DNA of 64,000 bases, from NCBI GenBank assembly GCA_026874595.1, contig CM049321.1, positions 23,803,979-23,867,978 on the forward strand, in the 5' to 3' direction. The stretch is from Sipunculus nudus. Its lineage: Eukaryota; Annelida; Sipuncula; Golfingiida; Sipunculidae. Below the pieces are notes generated by a model. The model was given only the letters and a program-made list of their open reading frames with translations, ran no database searches and was not told where the DNA came from. The position numbers and the translations under genes were made by a program. Numbering within the stretch: the first letter of the stretch is position 1; every line of letters starts with the position of its first letter. This document shows positions 24,108 to 35,999 of the stretch, in pieces.

Positions 24108-24315
24108 ACAAATTCTCGTGATTTTTTATTTAAGTTGTTTTTCGCTTGTTGAGCAGCTACAGGTTGCTGTGGTCAAGACCCTAGCCCTGCGCGCTCCTTA
24201 AGTATAGTTCGTAGAGCAAACAGACGCGATGCCACCAAGCCAAGCAGGAAGCCACGAGAGACCGCCACCGTTTACCTACACCGGCGACTTTACAGGAAAA
24301 GCCACAAATTCTCGT
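24108..24315 (-). mobile_element. short retroposon nested in the LINE, 12-bp target duplication
   Basis: ACAAATTCTCGT occurs at 24108-24119 and again at 24304-24315, flanking 184 bp that do not belong to the LINE. The LINE frame resumes right after. Read on the minus strand the insert starts GC-rich and ends in an A-rich tail (AAAAACAACTTAAATAAAAAA). That, with the duplication, indicates LINE-mediated retroposition. No clear tRNA A/B boxes were found, so it is a SINE of unknown head or a small retropseudogene. Confidence 0.7.
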
Positions 24316-25150
24316 ATTTCTCCTCAGTTAAAGTAAATTATAATAAATCTGAGCTTGCTTGGCACGGAAAATGGAAACACGAAAGACAAAAATAGGAAAT
24401 TGCATATAGGTTAATCATTGCCAAGATTCCATTAGAATTCTAGGGATCCAATTTACCTATATGACACGACATTGTTCAATACACTAAACTTTTTTAAAAG
24501 AGAATGGGGATTTCATCTCAAAACTTGTATAAGTTTGGAATGTATGTTCTCTTCCAGAAGGATCATTGAATTAATTCAGTTTCATATGGATATCAAAAGA
24601 CAAAAACTTAAATACTTAACAGCAATTTGGAAATACAATCAAGGTGGCGTAAAAATACCTGATGTTAAATCAATGATACAAACACAGCGAATAATGAAGA
24701 CGTAAAGATTATTAACTATAGATAAGGAAAAGTGGAAAGCAATACCTTCTTTCTACTTAACAAGAATTAATGGTGTCTCAGCTTTAGGATATAATTTAAA
24801 TTTTTATATAGAAAGAACATCAAGCTCACTTGCTATATTTTATGTTGATTTTTAAGGGCATGGACGTCTACTCATGAAAAATTTCAAACTTCACTACAAC
24901 AACCTTTATGGAATAACAAGCTCATTCTGATAAGAATCAAAGTTTATTGTATAAAGTTGTTTAAGGCAGAAGTAAACTATATATTTCAGGCGTAGTAGAT
25001 GCAAAAGGAAAAATCTTAAAATTGGAGCAGATTATTAGTACGGACACTGAATAATCAAATTGACTATTTAAATTTTATACAAATAAATCACGCTATTCCA
25101 AAGGAGTGCACAAACCCACTGTGGAAAAATGTGCTGATCTACTGAAGGTA
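24316..25150 (+). mobile_element. L1-like LINE relic, C-terminal part
   Basis: Continues the LINE at 23545. KVNYNKSELAWHGKWK is followed near 24420 by IIAKIPLEF. At 24472-24705 come FNTLNFFKREWGF and WKYNQGGVKIPDVKSM, then KEKWKAIPSFYLTRI and QPLWNNKLILI. Near 24970 is a KAEVNYI segment and near 25090 INHAIPKE. These follow the usual order of the region after the reverse transcriptase in L1-type elements. Multiple stops, frameshifts and an internal deletion (around 24540) show it is inactive. Confidence 0.75.
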
Positions 25151-25255
25151 AATTAGAAATAAGTATACAGAAGTCTGATTGAAAAGAAATTTTCAATATC
25201 ATCTGCATTTCACTGGTGGAACACAAATCATAATATTGACAGGGTGTGTGTGTGT

Positions 25256-25269
25256 GGGGGGGGGGGGGG
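25256..25269. repeat. poly-G tract (14 G) after (TG)n
   Basis: GTGTGTGTGT followed by 14 G. The same TG-then-G order occurs at 60222-60263. Confidence 0.9.
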
Positions 25270-25279
25270 ATTTACTGAC

Positions 25280-26430
25280 TTGGGATACTGTGGCACCTGC
25301 GGTACCAAGAAATCTAGTTGAGACTGTTGTGCAGATTAATGCCTGCAACGTGATGTTCTAATGTTCTCTCAGAATACTGCATGAGTTAAGAAGGCTTATC
25401 GCTTGGCTTCATACCATTGCTTATGACATAATAAATTCATGTAGATATAGTTTGTGTATCGGTTTACTTAGAGCATCATTTATTCTAGCAAATTATCCGT
25501 TCATACTTTTTTTTTCAGATCCACGGGACTTCGCCCTGGTTTGTGCGCTCCATAGACGGCCTTTTCCTATTGCAAGTTGTCATGGCCCGAGGTTACTGAC
25601 CTAATCAGAGCAAGGGGTTTATATAAACTCCTTGGTAAGAGATAGATAGCGATGTGACTATCCCTTCACGAAATAAGGTAAAATTCCTCGTTGAGAAAAT
25701 AATGAAAACACTCCCTCCCCTTAGGTCACATTTGGCATCGTTTCCTATAATTTAAATCCCAAAGCGAGTATTCCCGAAGGCGTGACCACTGAGTAGTGGC
25801 GTGACATGGGATCAAACACCGCCAGTTATTTAGATAATTATATCAAAGGGACACTTGAAATAATCCCATATCAAAACCCATACACGTACTCGATAAGATA
25901 CATCCCTTTTGGAACCCTATATAGATATTTTCATTGAGTGCAGAGACGCCGCTACTTTCAACATTAACTTGTCTTCAATGTCCCCCTATATTTCAAACGT
26001 GTACCATATCTAACTTCGTGATCTTATAGGTGATTAAAGTCTGTGATAGCAAAGATATTGTCATAGATTTTAACATTATGCACATTCAGTGAAAGTGAAA
26101 ATGTACATCAGTGTTTCAGCAGCCATATTAAAGCTCGCAAACTTCAAAACGAAAATAATATTAATAAAAATTATGATATATAAATTATATAAATACTTTT
26201 TCTTTATCTTCTAAATTTTCATTAATATATAACAACGAGTGTCTCATATCAAACAGTGAAATTTGTAAAAAAGAATATAATTATTATTAGCAATCTGAAA
26301 TCAGTGGCGCGCAGTTTTATTTTGGGTGTAATATAGCAGGATAATTTTTTAGGGGATAGCCAGGATTTATGAAAGGGGGAGGGGGCAGGTGCCGGGATGC
26401 AGCAGCATATCTGCTGGCCAAAGAGTGCAC
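25280..26430. other. non-coding stretch, nothing recognised
   Basis: No exon-like frame or known repeat recognised. A short segment near 26300-26420 (GGGGGAGGGGGCAGGTGCCGGG) may belong to a dispersed element. Confidence 0.4.
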
Positions 26431-26438
26431 TCAAACAG

Positions 26439-26471
26439 ACACACACACACATATATATAAATATATATTTA

Positions 26472-26517
<46 letters not shown>
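26439..26517. repeat. compound (AC)n(TA)n microsatellite
   Basis: ACACACACAC followed by interrupted and then pure TA repeats. Confidence 0.95.
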
Positions 26518-26519
<2 letters not shown>

Positions 26520-26521
<2 letters not shown>

Positions 26522-27060
26522 CTTTCATACTTAATTTTCTTTGCAGATATTTAATGCCCGGAAAGGTTTCCCTCGATTTCACATGCAAAATAGGATGGCG
26601 GGGGAGAGGGGGGGATTGTCACCTGCGGCACCTCCTAGCTTCGCCCCTGTTTCTTTTTATTTTATCCTCTCTATATTCAAACAACTTAAATATTGATAAG
26701 AAAGAAAAGTTTAATATTGAATGAAGATAATGCTTACAAGTCTGATGCTGCAAGAAAGTCGTCATGTTTATAAGGCAGATCTTTGAAGTTTACTTGTTCC
26801 CCATTCTTAATTCATTAAACATAACTCTCTTCCTAATATTTAAGACTAATTCACCTTTACTTCATTATAAAACCAATGCAATAGGATGCCCACCTCTACA
26901 TATCGACCACTTTGTCATAAATGAATCAAAAGTATTGACATATACAGTTAAACGGGCCATACTGTAATTATCGGTATCAGCTATATATATTGAGCATATC
27001 ATGCTCTGTTACAAAACATAGAGCGCTCTGTGACCGCGGAGGAAAGACTGCATTCCCGCA
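26520..27060. other. non-coding stretch
   Basis: A GGGGGAGAGGGGGGG-like patch near 26600 is the only compositional oddity. Nothing recognised. Confidence 0.35.
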
Positions 27061-27064
27061 GATC

Positions 27065-27067
<3 letters not shown>

Positions 27068-27117
<50 letters not shown>
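27068..27117. repeat. (TA)n microsatellite
   Basis: About 25 TA dinucleotides directly adjoining the long hairpin at 27125. Confidence 0.95.
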
Positions 27118-27123
<6 letters not shown>

Positions 27124-27124
27124 T

Positions 27125-27223
27125 AAGATAAACAGTGACGCCTTTTAGATAGACTAGCTTGTTTATTAACACACAGTGTTAATAAACTAGTTAATCTATC
27201 TAAAAGGCGTCACTCTTTATCTT
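27125..27223. repeat. near-perfect 99-bp hairpin (48-bp arms, 3-nt loop)
   Basis: Left arm 27125-27172 and right arm 27176-27223 are complementary with four mismatches; the loop is ACA. The shared core is AGTGACGCCTTTTAGATAGA. It directly follows a pure TA tract and precedes CAACTACAGACTAACACGGC. It could be a foldback element, or an RNA hairpin if transcribed. Confidence 0.8.
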
Positions 27224-27309
27224 AACTTTCGCTTCAACTACAGACTAACACGGCTATACCACTTATTAGACACACACATATATATAGCCAATAAAACGCG
27301 GAGAAACGT

Positions 27310-27850
27310 CATAATTACATTGACTGACTGTGTCCGTGAAGGCCGAATGTGGATGAATTCTTCATGCAATGAAATGTATTTACTTGGTGTTTATTATTTC
27401 TAATAATTTATATATTTTCACAGAAATAGTGTTAATAAAACAATAAAGACTTATTTTGTCCATATGCTGGCTTGAAACCGCCACCGTTCTGTTGTGTATA
27501 AGATCCGTCCCCTAACGATGATAATCCTCGTGGAATTCAGGTACGTATGTGGATGTGTCATTCAAATAAAATATATTTACTTGGTGTATGTTATTTCCCA
27601 TATTTATATATTCTCTTTGAAATAATATTAATAAAACAACAGAGACGTATTATGTCCATATGCCTGTTTTAATGAATGACCGACACAGCTGTGTCGCGCA
27701 AGGTCTGTCCCCTGACCATGACAATCCTCGTGGAATCCATTCAATAAAACTTATTTACTTGGTGTTTGTTATTTCTCATAATTAATATGTTCTCTCTTAA
27801 ATAATCGTAATAAAACAATGAAGATATCTTTCAAATTCAATGCCGCGTTT
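27310..27850 (+). repeat. ~190-bp tandem repeat, 3 copies
   Basis: TATTTACTTGGTGT recurs at 27377, 27574 and 27752 (periods 197 and 178). Each copy is followed by TTATTTC, AATAAAACAA, and (in the first two) TGTCC-CCATGA-AATCCTCGTGGAAT. Copies are diverged and non-coding. Confidence 0.8.
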
Positions 27851-27859
27851 GTCAATGAA

Positions 27860-29030
27860 GGTGCCGTGAAATTAATTACAGCTGAAATGCCCCAACTGAC
27901 TCTTTGCAAATCATCAGTAATCAACGGGTTGCACGGTCAGATGTACTTTTACTATATCGTTGCAGTTTAATGTGACAGTTGTATAACACACTGGCATATA
28001 TAACATTAAAATGCAAGTTATCCCATTGGCATAGACAGCTATCGTTGCAAAAACCATTAACCAGGAATTCTGACACGTGTGTATCGTACGTCAGCGCTTT
28101 ATGCGAATAATTCATTCACGGTTAATTTTATGTATCGCCTTAAGTGTTGTTCACTGTCATTCAAAACTAATGGAAACAAAGTGTCTTCCTTGTTTCGGGA
28201 GCGGTAAAAGTCAACGTGACCTAATTATAACAACAGGCAGGAAAACTGTTGAATCGACCGCGGAAATGACCTGCGGCTTACATTTGGCTTCACAGTAACG
28301 CAGATTTGGGGACGCTAATTCCAAAACACGACGAGGTCAAGGGTCAGAGGTTAATCGGGCTACCCAAAGCAATATGCATGGCAATGGATTTCGATACGAC
28401 TCAGTTTTTAACTGGAATCTGATTTTGAAATGAAACACCAACAAGGATCAAAGGATCCAGACACGATATATTTTTCTACAAGGATACACAAATCGTATGG
28501 GGAACGTTATATGGTTGGCGCGAGTTTCTCGACAAAGTACTTGCGTGTATTCGTGATACAATAGCGTCAGACATCGGCATGTGCATGTCGGCAGTAATGT
28601 TAATTGTTATAAAATGAAAGTCCATGCTGGTGGTGAAGTTAATATAATACGCTGGAGTCTGAGGGCCAGTATTTTAGCTTTTTTTAACTTTTTATATGTA
28701 ATATCATGCACAATGAAGGACAGAAAGGACAATTATTGTCGCTGCTATTCTATGTCATACGTGGGCTCATCTGTCAAAGGTATTTGCGCAAGGTGACTGA
28801 CATTATCGGAGTACCGACGTCCAATATAATATTTTTTTCATCTTTCAAATAAATACTGTTTTACATATCTTAACTGTTTTACAAATCTCGAACTGCAGTC
28901 ATTGATACAACACAAAATAAAATAGTCTGCAAATCGGTATCACTTGGATTAGTTATTATTTTTCAAAAATTCACACAACCATCGCTAAAGATCGTTGTTT
29001 TTTTCTGAATTGCCCTGAATGTGCTGTGAA
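27860..29030. other. non-coding stretch, nothing recognised
   Basis: Only short frames (for example 28077-28298) without recognisable domains. Not supported as a gene. Confidence 0.35.
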
Positions 29031-29038
29031 GGGGGTTT

Positions 29039-29051
29039 GGGGGGGGGGGGG
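29039..29051. repeat. poly-G tract (13 G)
   Basis: Uninterrupted G run preceded by GGGGGTTT. Confidence 0.9.
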
Positions 29052-29230
29052 TTATTAAAGTATACAAATATTTGGGAGAAAACAATTTTGAGAGCGCCCG
29101 GGGCGCTTATAACGTCAAATACGGTATATCACTGTGGGATGAGCACATATGGTTCATGCCTATAAACATCAGCTTCAACATGGAGTATATTGAAAACAAG
29201 ATAAGAAAGCATTTTGACCCGGGTTATTTT

Positions 29231-29325
29231 AAACACAGACTCCGTTATCATATATTAGACCTATGACAAGTTATATTAAACACTGACTCCGTTATCATAT
29301 ATAATACCACTGACGAGACGTTTGA
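29231..29325 (+). repeat. ~47-bp tandem duplication
   Basis: TAAACAC(A/T)GACTCCGTTATCATATAT occurs twice, separated by CCTATGACAAGTTATAT. Confidence 0.7.
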
Positions 29326-29656
29326 TTCATAAACACCATTTGTACCCTTGGTTCATTTATGACATATAATATACTCATATTCCCATCTGACCACGCGGTC
29401 ATTTAGAGTTTACGGATCACAAGGCACTCATTTTGTATTGTGTTATCGTCTTTTATTGTTACGGAAAACTGCGGGGTGTCGATCGTTGAGAATCCACAGT
29501 GCAAAAGCGCCTCTTCATTCTACTGAAATCAATATTGTGAAACCAAGTATATGATTGACTTAACAAATAAATTAGATGCTGGAAATGAAAATTGAAGTTT
29601 CTACCAGTAAAGTTTTAATTTTACTGACATTACATGTTTCCTACGCTTCTCACTCA

Positions 29657-29926
29657 GCGGTTATACGCTGCAGTCGTCCCAGCTATATTTTCGTGTAACC
29701 AATGCTTGGTATGGCAAGATTCTCTGAGCAGGAACACCAAACCAACGAGGGCGGATGTCGCATGCTTAAAATTAGGGCTAGATGCACAATGCAAAACCAC
29801 GCTTTCAGTGGTCTGATTACAATTCTGTGATTTGTGCGCACCCTGGTGTTCCTGTCCAGAGAAACTTGCCATACCAAGCAACGATTACACGAAAAAATGT
29901 CTGTGATGACTGCAATGTATAACCGC
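29657..29926. mobile_element. 270-bp foldback MITE
   Basis: Left arm 29657-29740 and right arm 29844-29926 are inverted copies. Shared phrases are GCGGTTATAC, TTTTCGTGTAA, GCTTGGTATGGCAAG, TCTCTG and AGGAACACCA. The ~100-bp centre is unique. The short open frames on both strands follow from this symmetry. No target duplication identified. Confidence 0.75.
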
Positions 29927-29989
29927 TGCATGTGCAGCAAATGGTTTTCTTGGATGGGTAATTCTTCATAAAAAAAATCGTACAATAAG

Positions 29990-30572
29990 GCAGTGAACTG
30001 AACTGAAAAGTAAATGACAGACTCAATGGTATATGGAAAACATAATAAGTAAAAAAAGAATATAAATAAAATTCATTTAAGAATACAAAAGGTTCTGTAT
30101 GTAATATTATAAGCACGTACGTCAAAATACAAATAAACTTTATGAACAGGCGACTAGACGTTACACAACAACTTTGGTAGCATGAACATAATGCTACGAT
30201 ATCTAGATTCAGGTTCTGGTGTTACCTTATATGACGGCCACAATATCTGTCCAAAAAAACCGGTATGATTCCACAACCGTTGCCCTGGAAATATATATTA
30301 AAGATCGATTTAAAAACCATATTTAGTGTAAAACTGTATGAATATTTACCGACAACTAACTTTCTGCAACCGTCGTTCGATGGCTTGAAAAATTTCAAGT
30401 CATATTTCTAGTCAAATTGAAATATATTTGGTGAAAATCTATCACATCAGACGATTAATAAGCTAGCCATGAAAACATGATTCACAGGCCTATTTTAATA
30501 ACCATTTTTGGGCCAAATATACCCAAAACATAAATATTGACGTATTTTCGAAAATAAGATGTAAAAAAGGCA

Positions 30573-30574
<2 letters not shown>
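29990..30574. other. non-coding stretch
   Basis: Nothing recognised. Confidence 0.35.

Positions 30575-30608
<34 letters not shown>
30575..30608. repeat. (GA)n microsatellite
   Basis: About 16 GA dinucleotides. Confidence 0.95.
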
Positions 30609-30609
<1 letters not shown>

Positions 30610-31150
30610 ATTGGTCGATGTTTTTGCATTCCTTTGAACTTAAAGCCAGCTACTCACCTACATACATAAAATGTATATTCTTGCTTACACTGCGTACATA
30701 TTAATGAACTGAAGGTAATACGTGTAAAGAAAAGATATTATTACGCCTCTACGATGAGAAATGAGCTTGTTAATACACATGCTGTTAGTAAACACAGTAA
30801 ACTAATGCATGGAAGTTGCAAAACGCTCTTTGCAAAACTCTGGGTTGTCTGACTTGCCGCCAGATGTGTTTAAACAAAATGTGTTGTTTTGTTTTCATAA
30901 ATCCTATAAGTGTTAGTCCGTTATAGAGAGGTCTTGATTTGCGTGCGGTTCCTGGTCGTGATGCAAATTAACGTGGTCCAATAGGGCGCGTCGCACGGCC
31001 CACACAAAACGTGCATGGTGCAGATCGACTTGGTATAGGTGAGCGCGTATGAATTTACTATCGTTGAACAAAAGCTATAATATTTAGTAGTAATGAAACT
31101 ACTAACTATCATGTCGTTATATATTACATGAATGAAATTACATTTTAATA
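30610..31150. other. non-coding stretch
   Basis: Nothing recognised. Confidence 0.35.
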
Positions 31151-31154
31151 TAGC

Positions 31155-31450
31155 CGCACCAGTGATACAGGACTCCGGTCCGAACTAAGACTCGAGTCCA
31201 GATATGAGTCCCCTTTTTAAAGGGAGTCGGGTATGGACTGGGGAGTCCTGGGCTCGAGCTTGTACTTGGACTCGGAGGTAAGGACTCGAGAAATCAGGCC
31301 AAGTCCATGTCCGTGCCAGTAGAAAAAAATATTGTCACATACTTTAAAGACATGTATACATATGGGACCTGCTAACAGAATAAAAAAAATATAACAAGAC
31401 TAAATGCATATCAGTCTTTAGCTCTGTCTGTAGGAAATTTAAAATCGTAG
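31155..31450 (+). repeat. GGACTCGAGTCC dispersed repeat, copy 2
   Basis: Best-preserved copy of the family also seen at 23265 and 48860. It has GACTCGAGTCC, CCTTTTTAAAGGGAGTCGG, GGACTCGGAGGTAAGGACTC, GAAATCAGGCC, then CACATACTTTAAAGACATGTA and a TATGGGACCTGCTA-AGAATA tail. Confidence 0.75.
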
Positions 31451-31454
31451 AATA

Positions 31455-32430
31455 GTGGCATAACATGTAATTCTTACCATTATATCAATAAATATCTGAT
31501 CGTGCTGTACATTTCTTCATAATTGATATGGCAATATGAAGTCCTTTATTTCTGATGCAGTATAACCATTTCTTTGCTCATCTCTCATCTCATATGACAC
31601 AAGTTTGTATCTAGATAATGTCTACAAATAAAATATTGTAGTCCACGTACCTAGTCTTCTGAAACCTATAGCATACCAAGTTTCATGGCAATCCGTATAA
31701 ACATTATCAAGGAATTTCAACTTCGTTAAGAATTTCAGTGGGAATGTAATAAGCCTTCTTAACAAGATATTATTAGGTACCATTTTGATGTGAAGTGAGT
31801 ACATATTAAGTTTAAGGGTTTCGATTTGTAGAGATTAGATTAGGGTTTATAGATTAGGGGAGACACGGGTACGTTTGGACACGGGGTAGAGTGGAGCATG
31901 GGGAGTTTCCCAATCTAATTAAAGGAATAGCCATTGGGAATTTTTGGGCTAAAGGCCATGTACAAAAGCCATCTGCCACCTTCTTCTCATAGAGTAAGAT
32001 AGGTCCATTGCCTATAAATAAACATATTTTAGATTTTCTGCAGGTAAAGTAACGATTCCTTTCATTTAAAGCAGTGTAAGTTTATATGTTATACATAAAT
32101 CAGATGTGCTCCCTACAAGGGAATCTTTGGTAGATCAAGATTTATAAATTTATTAATTTAAATTGCTCCGTTTGACCTGATTGTACCCAGGTGGGGCAGA
32201 CTGGGATGTCCCATTGCACCCCAGTGGGGCAGATTGGGACATCCAATCTTGGCGCTTTAGGACGTTCTCTTGTTCCATATCTTCAAGGAGAACATGGTAA
32301 CCTCTCATCAGAATTTGTTTCATATATCTAATTAATCATAAATTTGCCCGTAATAAATCATTCAGAGTTATACATAATCTAAAACTTCTATACAATGTGG
32401 ACTTAAAATCCTTTTACAATATCCTAATGT
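31455..32430. other. non-coding stretch
   Basis: A local duplication of CCCAGGTGGGGCAGACTGGGA (32188-32208, second copy near 32221-32241) is the only structure seen. Confidence 0.4.
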
Positions 32431-32437
32431 GCCCAAA

Positions 32438-32696
32438 GCGTTGTCCCAATGTGCCGCAAGTATTGTCCAATGTACCGCAAGTGTTGTCCAATGTGCCGCA
32501 AGTGTTGTCCAAATGGGCTCCATGTGTTGTCCCAATATGGCGCAAGTGTTGTCCCAATGTGCCCCAAGTATGTCCAATGTGCCCAAAGTGTTGTTACAAT
32601 GGGCCCCAAGTTTTGTCTCATTGTGACCCAAGTGTTGTCTCGATGAGCCCCAAGTGTTGTCCCAATGTGCCCCAAGTGTTGCCCCAATGAGCCCCG
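32438..32696. repeat. 22-bp minisatellite, 12 copies
   Basis: Units of 20-22 bp close to GTGTTGTCCCAATGTGCCCC plus AA. Because the unit lacks stops in several registers, both strands show long open frames. They are a by-product of the repeat and are not called as genes. Confidence 0.9.
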
Positions 32697-32699
32697 CAC

Positions 32700-33634
32700 A
32701 ACGTATACATTCGGACATTTTTAATTCAGTCTTCTTTCCAATACGAAGTTAGTTTCCTGAGCGTGAGTATTTTTATATTTCCCTTTGTGTAGGATTATCA
32801 GCCCTAGTTATCTGTTTCCAAACTGTTTATGTTGTAAAAAGAAGGCTTAATGAAGAAACAGATTTTTAGAAAATCTGTCCATCCAAAAATCTGTCCAACT
32901 CTACCCAGGTCTCCCTTACTTTGGTAACCACTCGACCACAAGACGACGGCCTAAGAGTAAGAGTGGTCACTATCATACGCTATAGTTTTAAGCATTATTG
33001 GGTGTTAGCTGAATTAACAATACAACAGTACTCACTGGAAGAATATTTCACTGGTATCTGCTCCCATTGGGTCCCACACGGCCCAAACCTCTGTCTTCAG
33101 GTCGGACCCAGTGTGACCTATGGCGTTGTCACTCTGAGCCCCGGGACAGGTTAATCGACCAACACTGCGCAGCAAACGGAAACATGTGAGTAAAATTTGT
33201 AATATAAAAAATCAGTATTCAATACCCCTGTCATATGTTTTATTTATTTGTGAGACATATATTTAATATCGCGGTTACTGTCCTTGTATTATTTGGCTGT
33301 TCGTGGAATGAATCAGGGCAAGTCGGGTATTGTGACTGTGGTTTATTGTAAACATTTGGTAGATCTGTCACCAAAACCAGTTTTATATAAGATGTACATT
33401 TTCATATATAAACAGTTAAAGTTTATTGTTACTGAGAATTTCCGGTATATAATATAATACATTAAGTATTATTTTAATTCCCGAAAGCTTTTCGCAGGTT
33501 TAATCAAACAATTCCTGTACACTTTCATCTTCAGGTAACAAATAATTAATAAGTGAACATATTAAACTCTTGTTTTGAGCTTAAATTGTTACGATGTTAT
33601 TGAAGTTGGTTCACTCTTATACACACACACATAA

Positions 33635-33672
<38 letters not shown>

Positions 33673-34130
33673 AACGGTTCGATCAATATAGACACCTTAT
33701 CATCATTTTTGTACCCTTGTACACTATATTATCACTCATAGGCTCTATTATTATTTTTTAAGTATAATGGCCATATCGCTGGCCATTTCGTTGATTCGCT
33801 GGTCATACTTGCTTGCAAACCAGTTCCACTCCGGGGGACCGGTTTTCGTTATCATGAATTATCATGAACTGTTGGAATGAACAGGTGTAGTAGAGCGGGA
33901 AGTTGTGGTGACCGCGAATGCTCAGGGCGAACTGTCCAAGAGATTCAGATCACCGCTGACTCTCCGTGTAGGCAGTTTGTCTACATATATTTTCTTATGT
34001 TCAGGTAGGCCTTTTTCACAATATCTTTCGAAGTCATAAGTTAACGACGAAAGGTAAATTTATTATTTAAGAAGTAGTCCTTACTAATCTAAGAAATATT
34101 ATATACTGATGTTTATGCTGCCTCTGTAAA
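32700..34130. other. mostly non-coding stretch
   Basis: Apart from the microsatellite at 33621 nothing firm. 32921-33154 is open and contains splice-site-like sequence, but no domain or exon boundary pair is convincing. Confidence 0.35.
33621..33672. repeat. compound (AC)n(TA)n(TG)n microsatellite
   Basis: AC repeats, then TA, then TG: a self-complementary arrangement that can fold into a hairpin. Confidence 0.9.
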
Positions 34131-34131
34131 T

Positions 34132-34245
34132 GTTCATAAACGAAGTATTTTAATTGAAGGAATTACTGTTGGAATTATTGGTTCATAAAAAGTTCATATA
34201 CGAAGTATATTAATTGAAGGAATAACTGTTGGAATAACTGTCGGA
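34132..34245 (+). repeat. ~60-bp tandem duplication
   Basis: GTTCATA(A/T)ACGAAGTAT-TTAATTGAAGGAAT-ACTGTTGGAAT occurs at 34132 and again at 34192. A second looser pair of GTGTAGGCAGT..TTTTCTT-TGTTCAG phrases lies at 33968 and 34379. Confidence 0.75.
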
Positions 34246-34566
34246 ATTCCAAGATTTTATAACCGTCGATATAGTATTTAGTGCCACACGTTAGTGCCTA
34301 GTACTTTATGTATATTCATATTATTACCTACGTATATTTCTTGTTAAATTGGTTACTTTAAAGAGGCCAGCGCTGACGTGTAGGCAGTCCGTCAAATTTT
34401 CTTGTGTTCAGTTTCAGAGACAAGTATCCTGTATATACTGCACCGCACTGTATAAATAAACGTCACATACAACAACCTGGTTTCGTTGATTTATAAACTC
34501 TTAAAGAAACGAATTTGAGAAGAAAGTGGACCCGAATGCAGAAGAACAGACGGACCACTGTTACAT

Positions 34567-34622
34567 ATATATACGTGTATGTGTGTGTGTGTGTGTGTGT
34601 GAGGGTGTGTGTGTGTGTGTGC
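34567..34622. repeat. (TA)/(TG)n microsatellite
   Basis: TATATATACGTGTAT followed by two TG blocks split by GAGGG. Confidence 0.95.
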
Positions 34623-34756
34623 GTGCACTCTGCTGTCCCGGCACCCCCTTCCATGAATACTGGGTACACCCTGAAACCCTCCATGTATCAAGACAAACTC
34701 ATTTCTGCCCGAAGAACAACGTGAAGGCAGGGTCAGAAGGTTTATCAACAATACGT

Positions 34757-34982
34757 ACAATCAGGTTATCTTAATCTTAACATTTACTGGTACAATATTT
34801 CGTACTTTAATGATATATATACCATATGTTTCAAGTAATGTATTGATGACGTCACAATTACTTACAATCAGGTAATCTTTATCTTAAAATCTGCTGGCAC
34901 AATATTTTGTACATTAATGATGATATATATATAGATATATACCATTTGGTTCGTGTAATATATTGATGATGTCACAATTATT
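34757..34982 (+). repeat. ~108-bp tandem duplication carrying a CRE-like site
   Basis: ACAATCAGGTTATCTT starts at 34757 and ACAATCAGGTAATCTT at 34865. Each copy ends ATTGATGA-GTCACAATTA. Copy 1 has the full CRE palindrome TGACGTCA near 34848; in copy 2 it is TGATGTCA. Confidence 0.75.
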
Positions 34983-34999
34983 AAGCACGTCTCGATAAA

Positions 35000-35995
35000 A
35001 AAAACGGTTGGCAACATAACCTCTCTCAGACTTTGCGGGTGGAGGTAAAATGAACTGACATGTTACTCACGCAGGGTGCAGGCCTTCTAATGTAAACTGA
35101 CCCATTGCTTGAGTGCTGAAGGGAGTCCGTGCTTGTATAAAAACGCCTCTGAACTGAACGCCAAGGTCATGGAAAAAGCGAACTGAAATGTAATGAGCAA
35201 ATTGATGCTTATAGGACCTGTTCACCTAAAAAGTATGTTAAATGTGAATACTGTTGAGTGATATCTTGTTCAAATATCATGGTATTTGCCACACTTTCCT
35301 TATCAAACTGTTTGCTTACTCCTGTGCAGAAATGGAACTAAACTTGCTCTTGGCGCAATCATTGGCAAAAAAAATTAACATGTCACGCATGCCACCTTGT
35401 GGTCATACTGCACAACTTCACAAACAAAGATTGTTCGGTGTTTATTCTGCAGTTTTTCTTTCTCGTTGTTTCGGACATGAGGTTGTCGTGCATGGCACAA
35501 TAATACTTCTAGTCATTTTTGTTGTTAAGGTAAACAACCAAAGGTGGACTTATTTACTCACATACAGAAACAAAATAAGGTGAACTGAAGAGAGTAAGTC
35601 CTTGTTCCGGGATGGCATTTTTTAGATAATACAGATTCTATTGCAAATATTTATGTACCTCTTAACTCATGCAGCTTCGATAATCAAATATTTATGGAAA
35701 ATTACGGATCCCTTACAATACTGTCATTCTAAATGGAGCTGACTATGTGCTGGTTTCGTTTAAGATACAATATATTTTTCCCTTGATCCTAAGGCTCAAT
35801 TATTGAAAATAAACCGTGAGAGTTTTACAAAAAAAAGTAATTATTTATTGGTACTATACTTTCAAGGGTGACCATAACTTCGTGGAGGCAAATCAGAACC
35901 TTTGAGGGCTCCTATACCCAGGGTAGAGTGAAGTGAGAACACTTGATCTCCAGTGTGCTTTCGGTGAGTGTGGCCCCTGTCCAACCTTTGGTAAA
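35000..35995. other. non-coding stretch; possible later introns or exons of the Reeler-like gene
   Basis: Lies downstream of the minus-strand Reeler-like exon. No second exon could be identified. The plus-strand open frame 35254-35583 has no recognisable domain and is not called. Confidence 0.35.
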
Positions 35996-35999
35996 CTGC

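Noticed and set aside
32368-32718. Overlapping open frames on both strands (up to 116 codons)
   Set aside because: All come from the 22-bp minisatellite, whose unit lacks stops in several registers.
32921-33154. Possible exon with CSHWVPHGPNLCLQVG
   Set aside because: Splice-like sites at both sides are weak and no domain is recognisable.
34463-34774. Frames encoding HTHTHT or CVCVCV stretches
   Set aside because: Translations of the TG microsatellite.
35254-35583. 109-codon plus-strand frame
   Set aside because: No homologous feature, and sparse Cys/hydrophobic pattern without signal peptide; likely chance.
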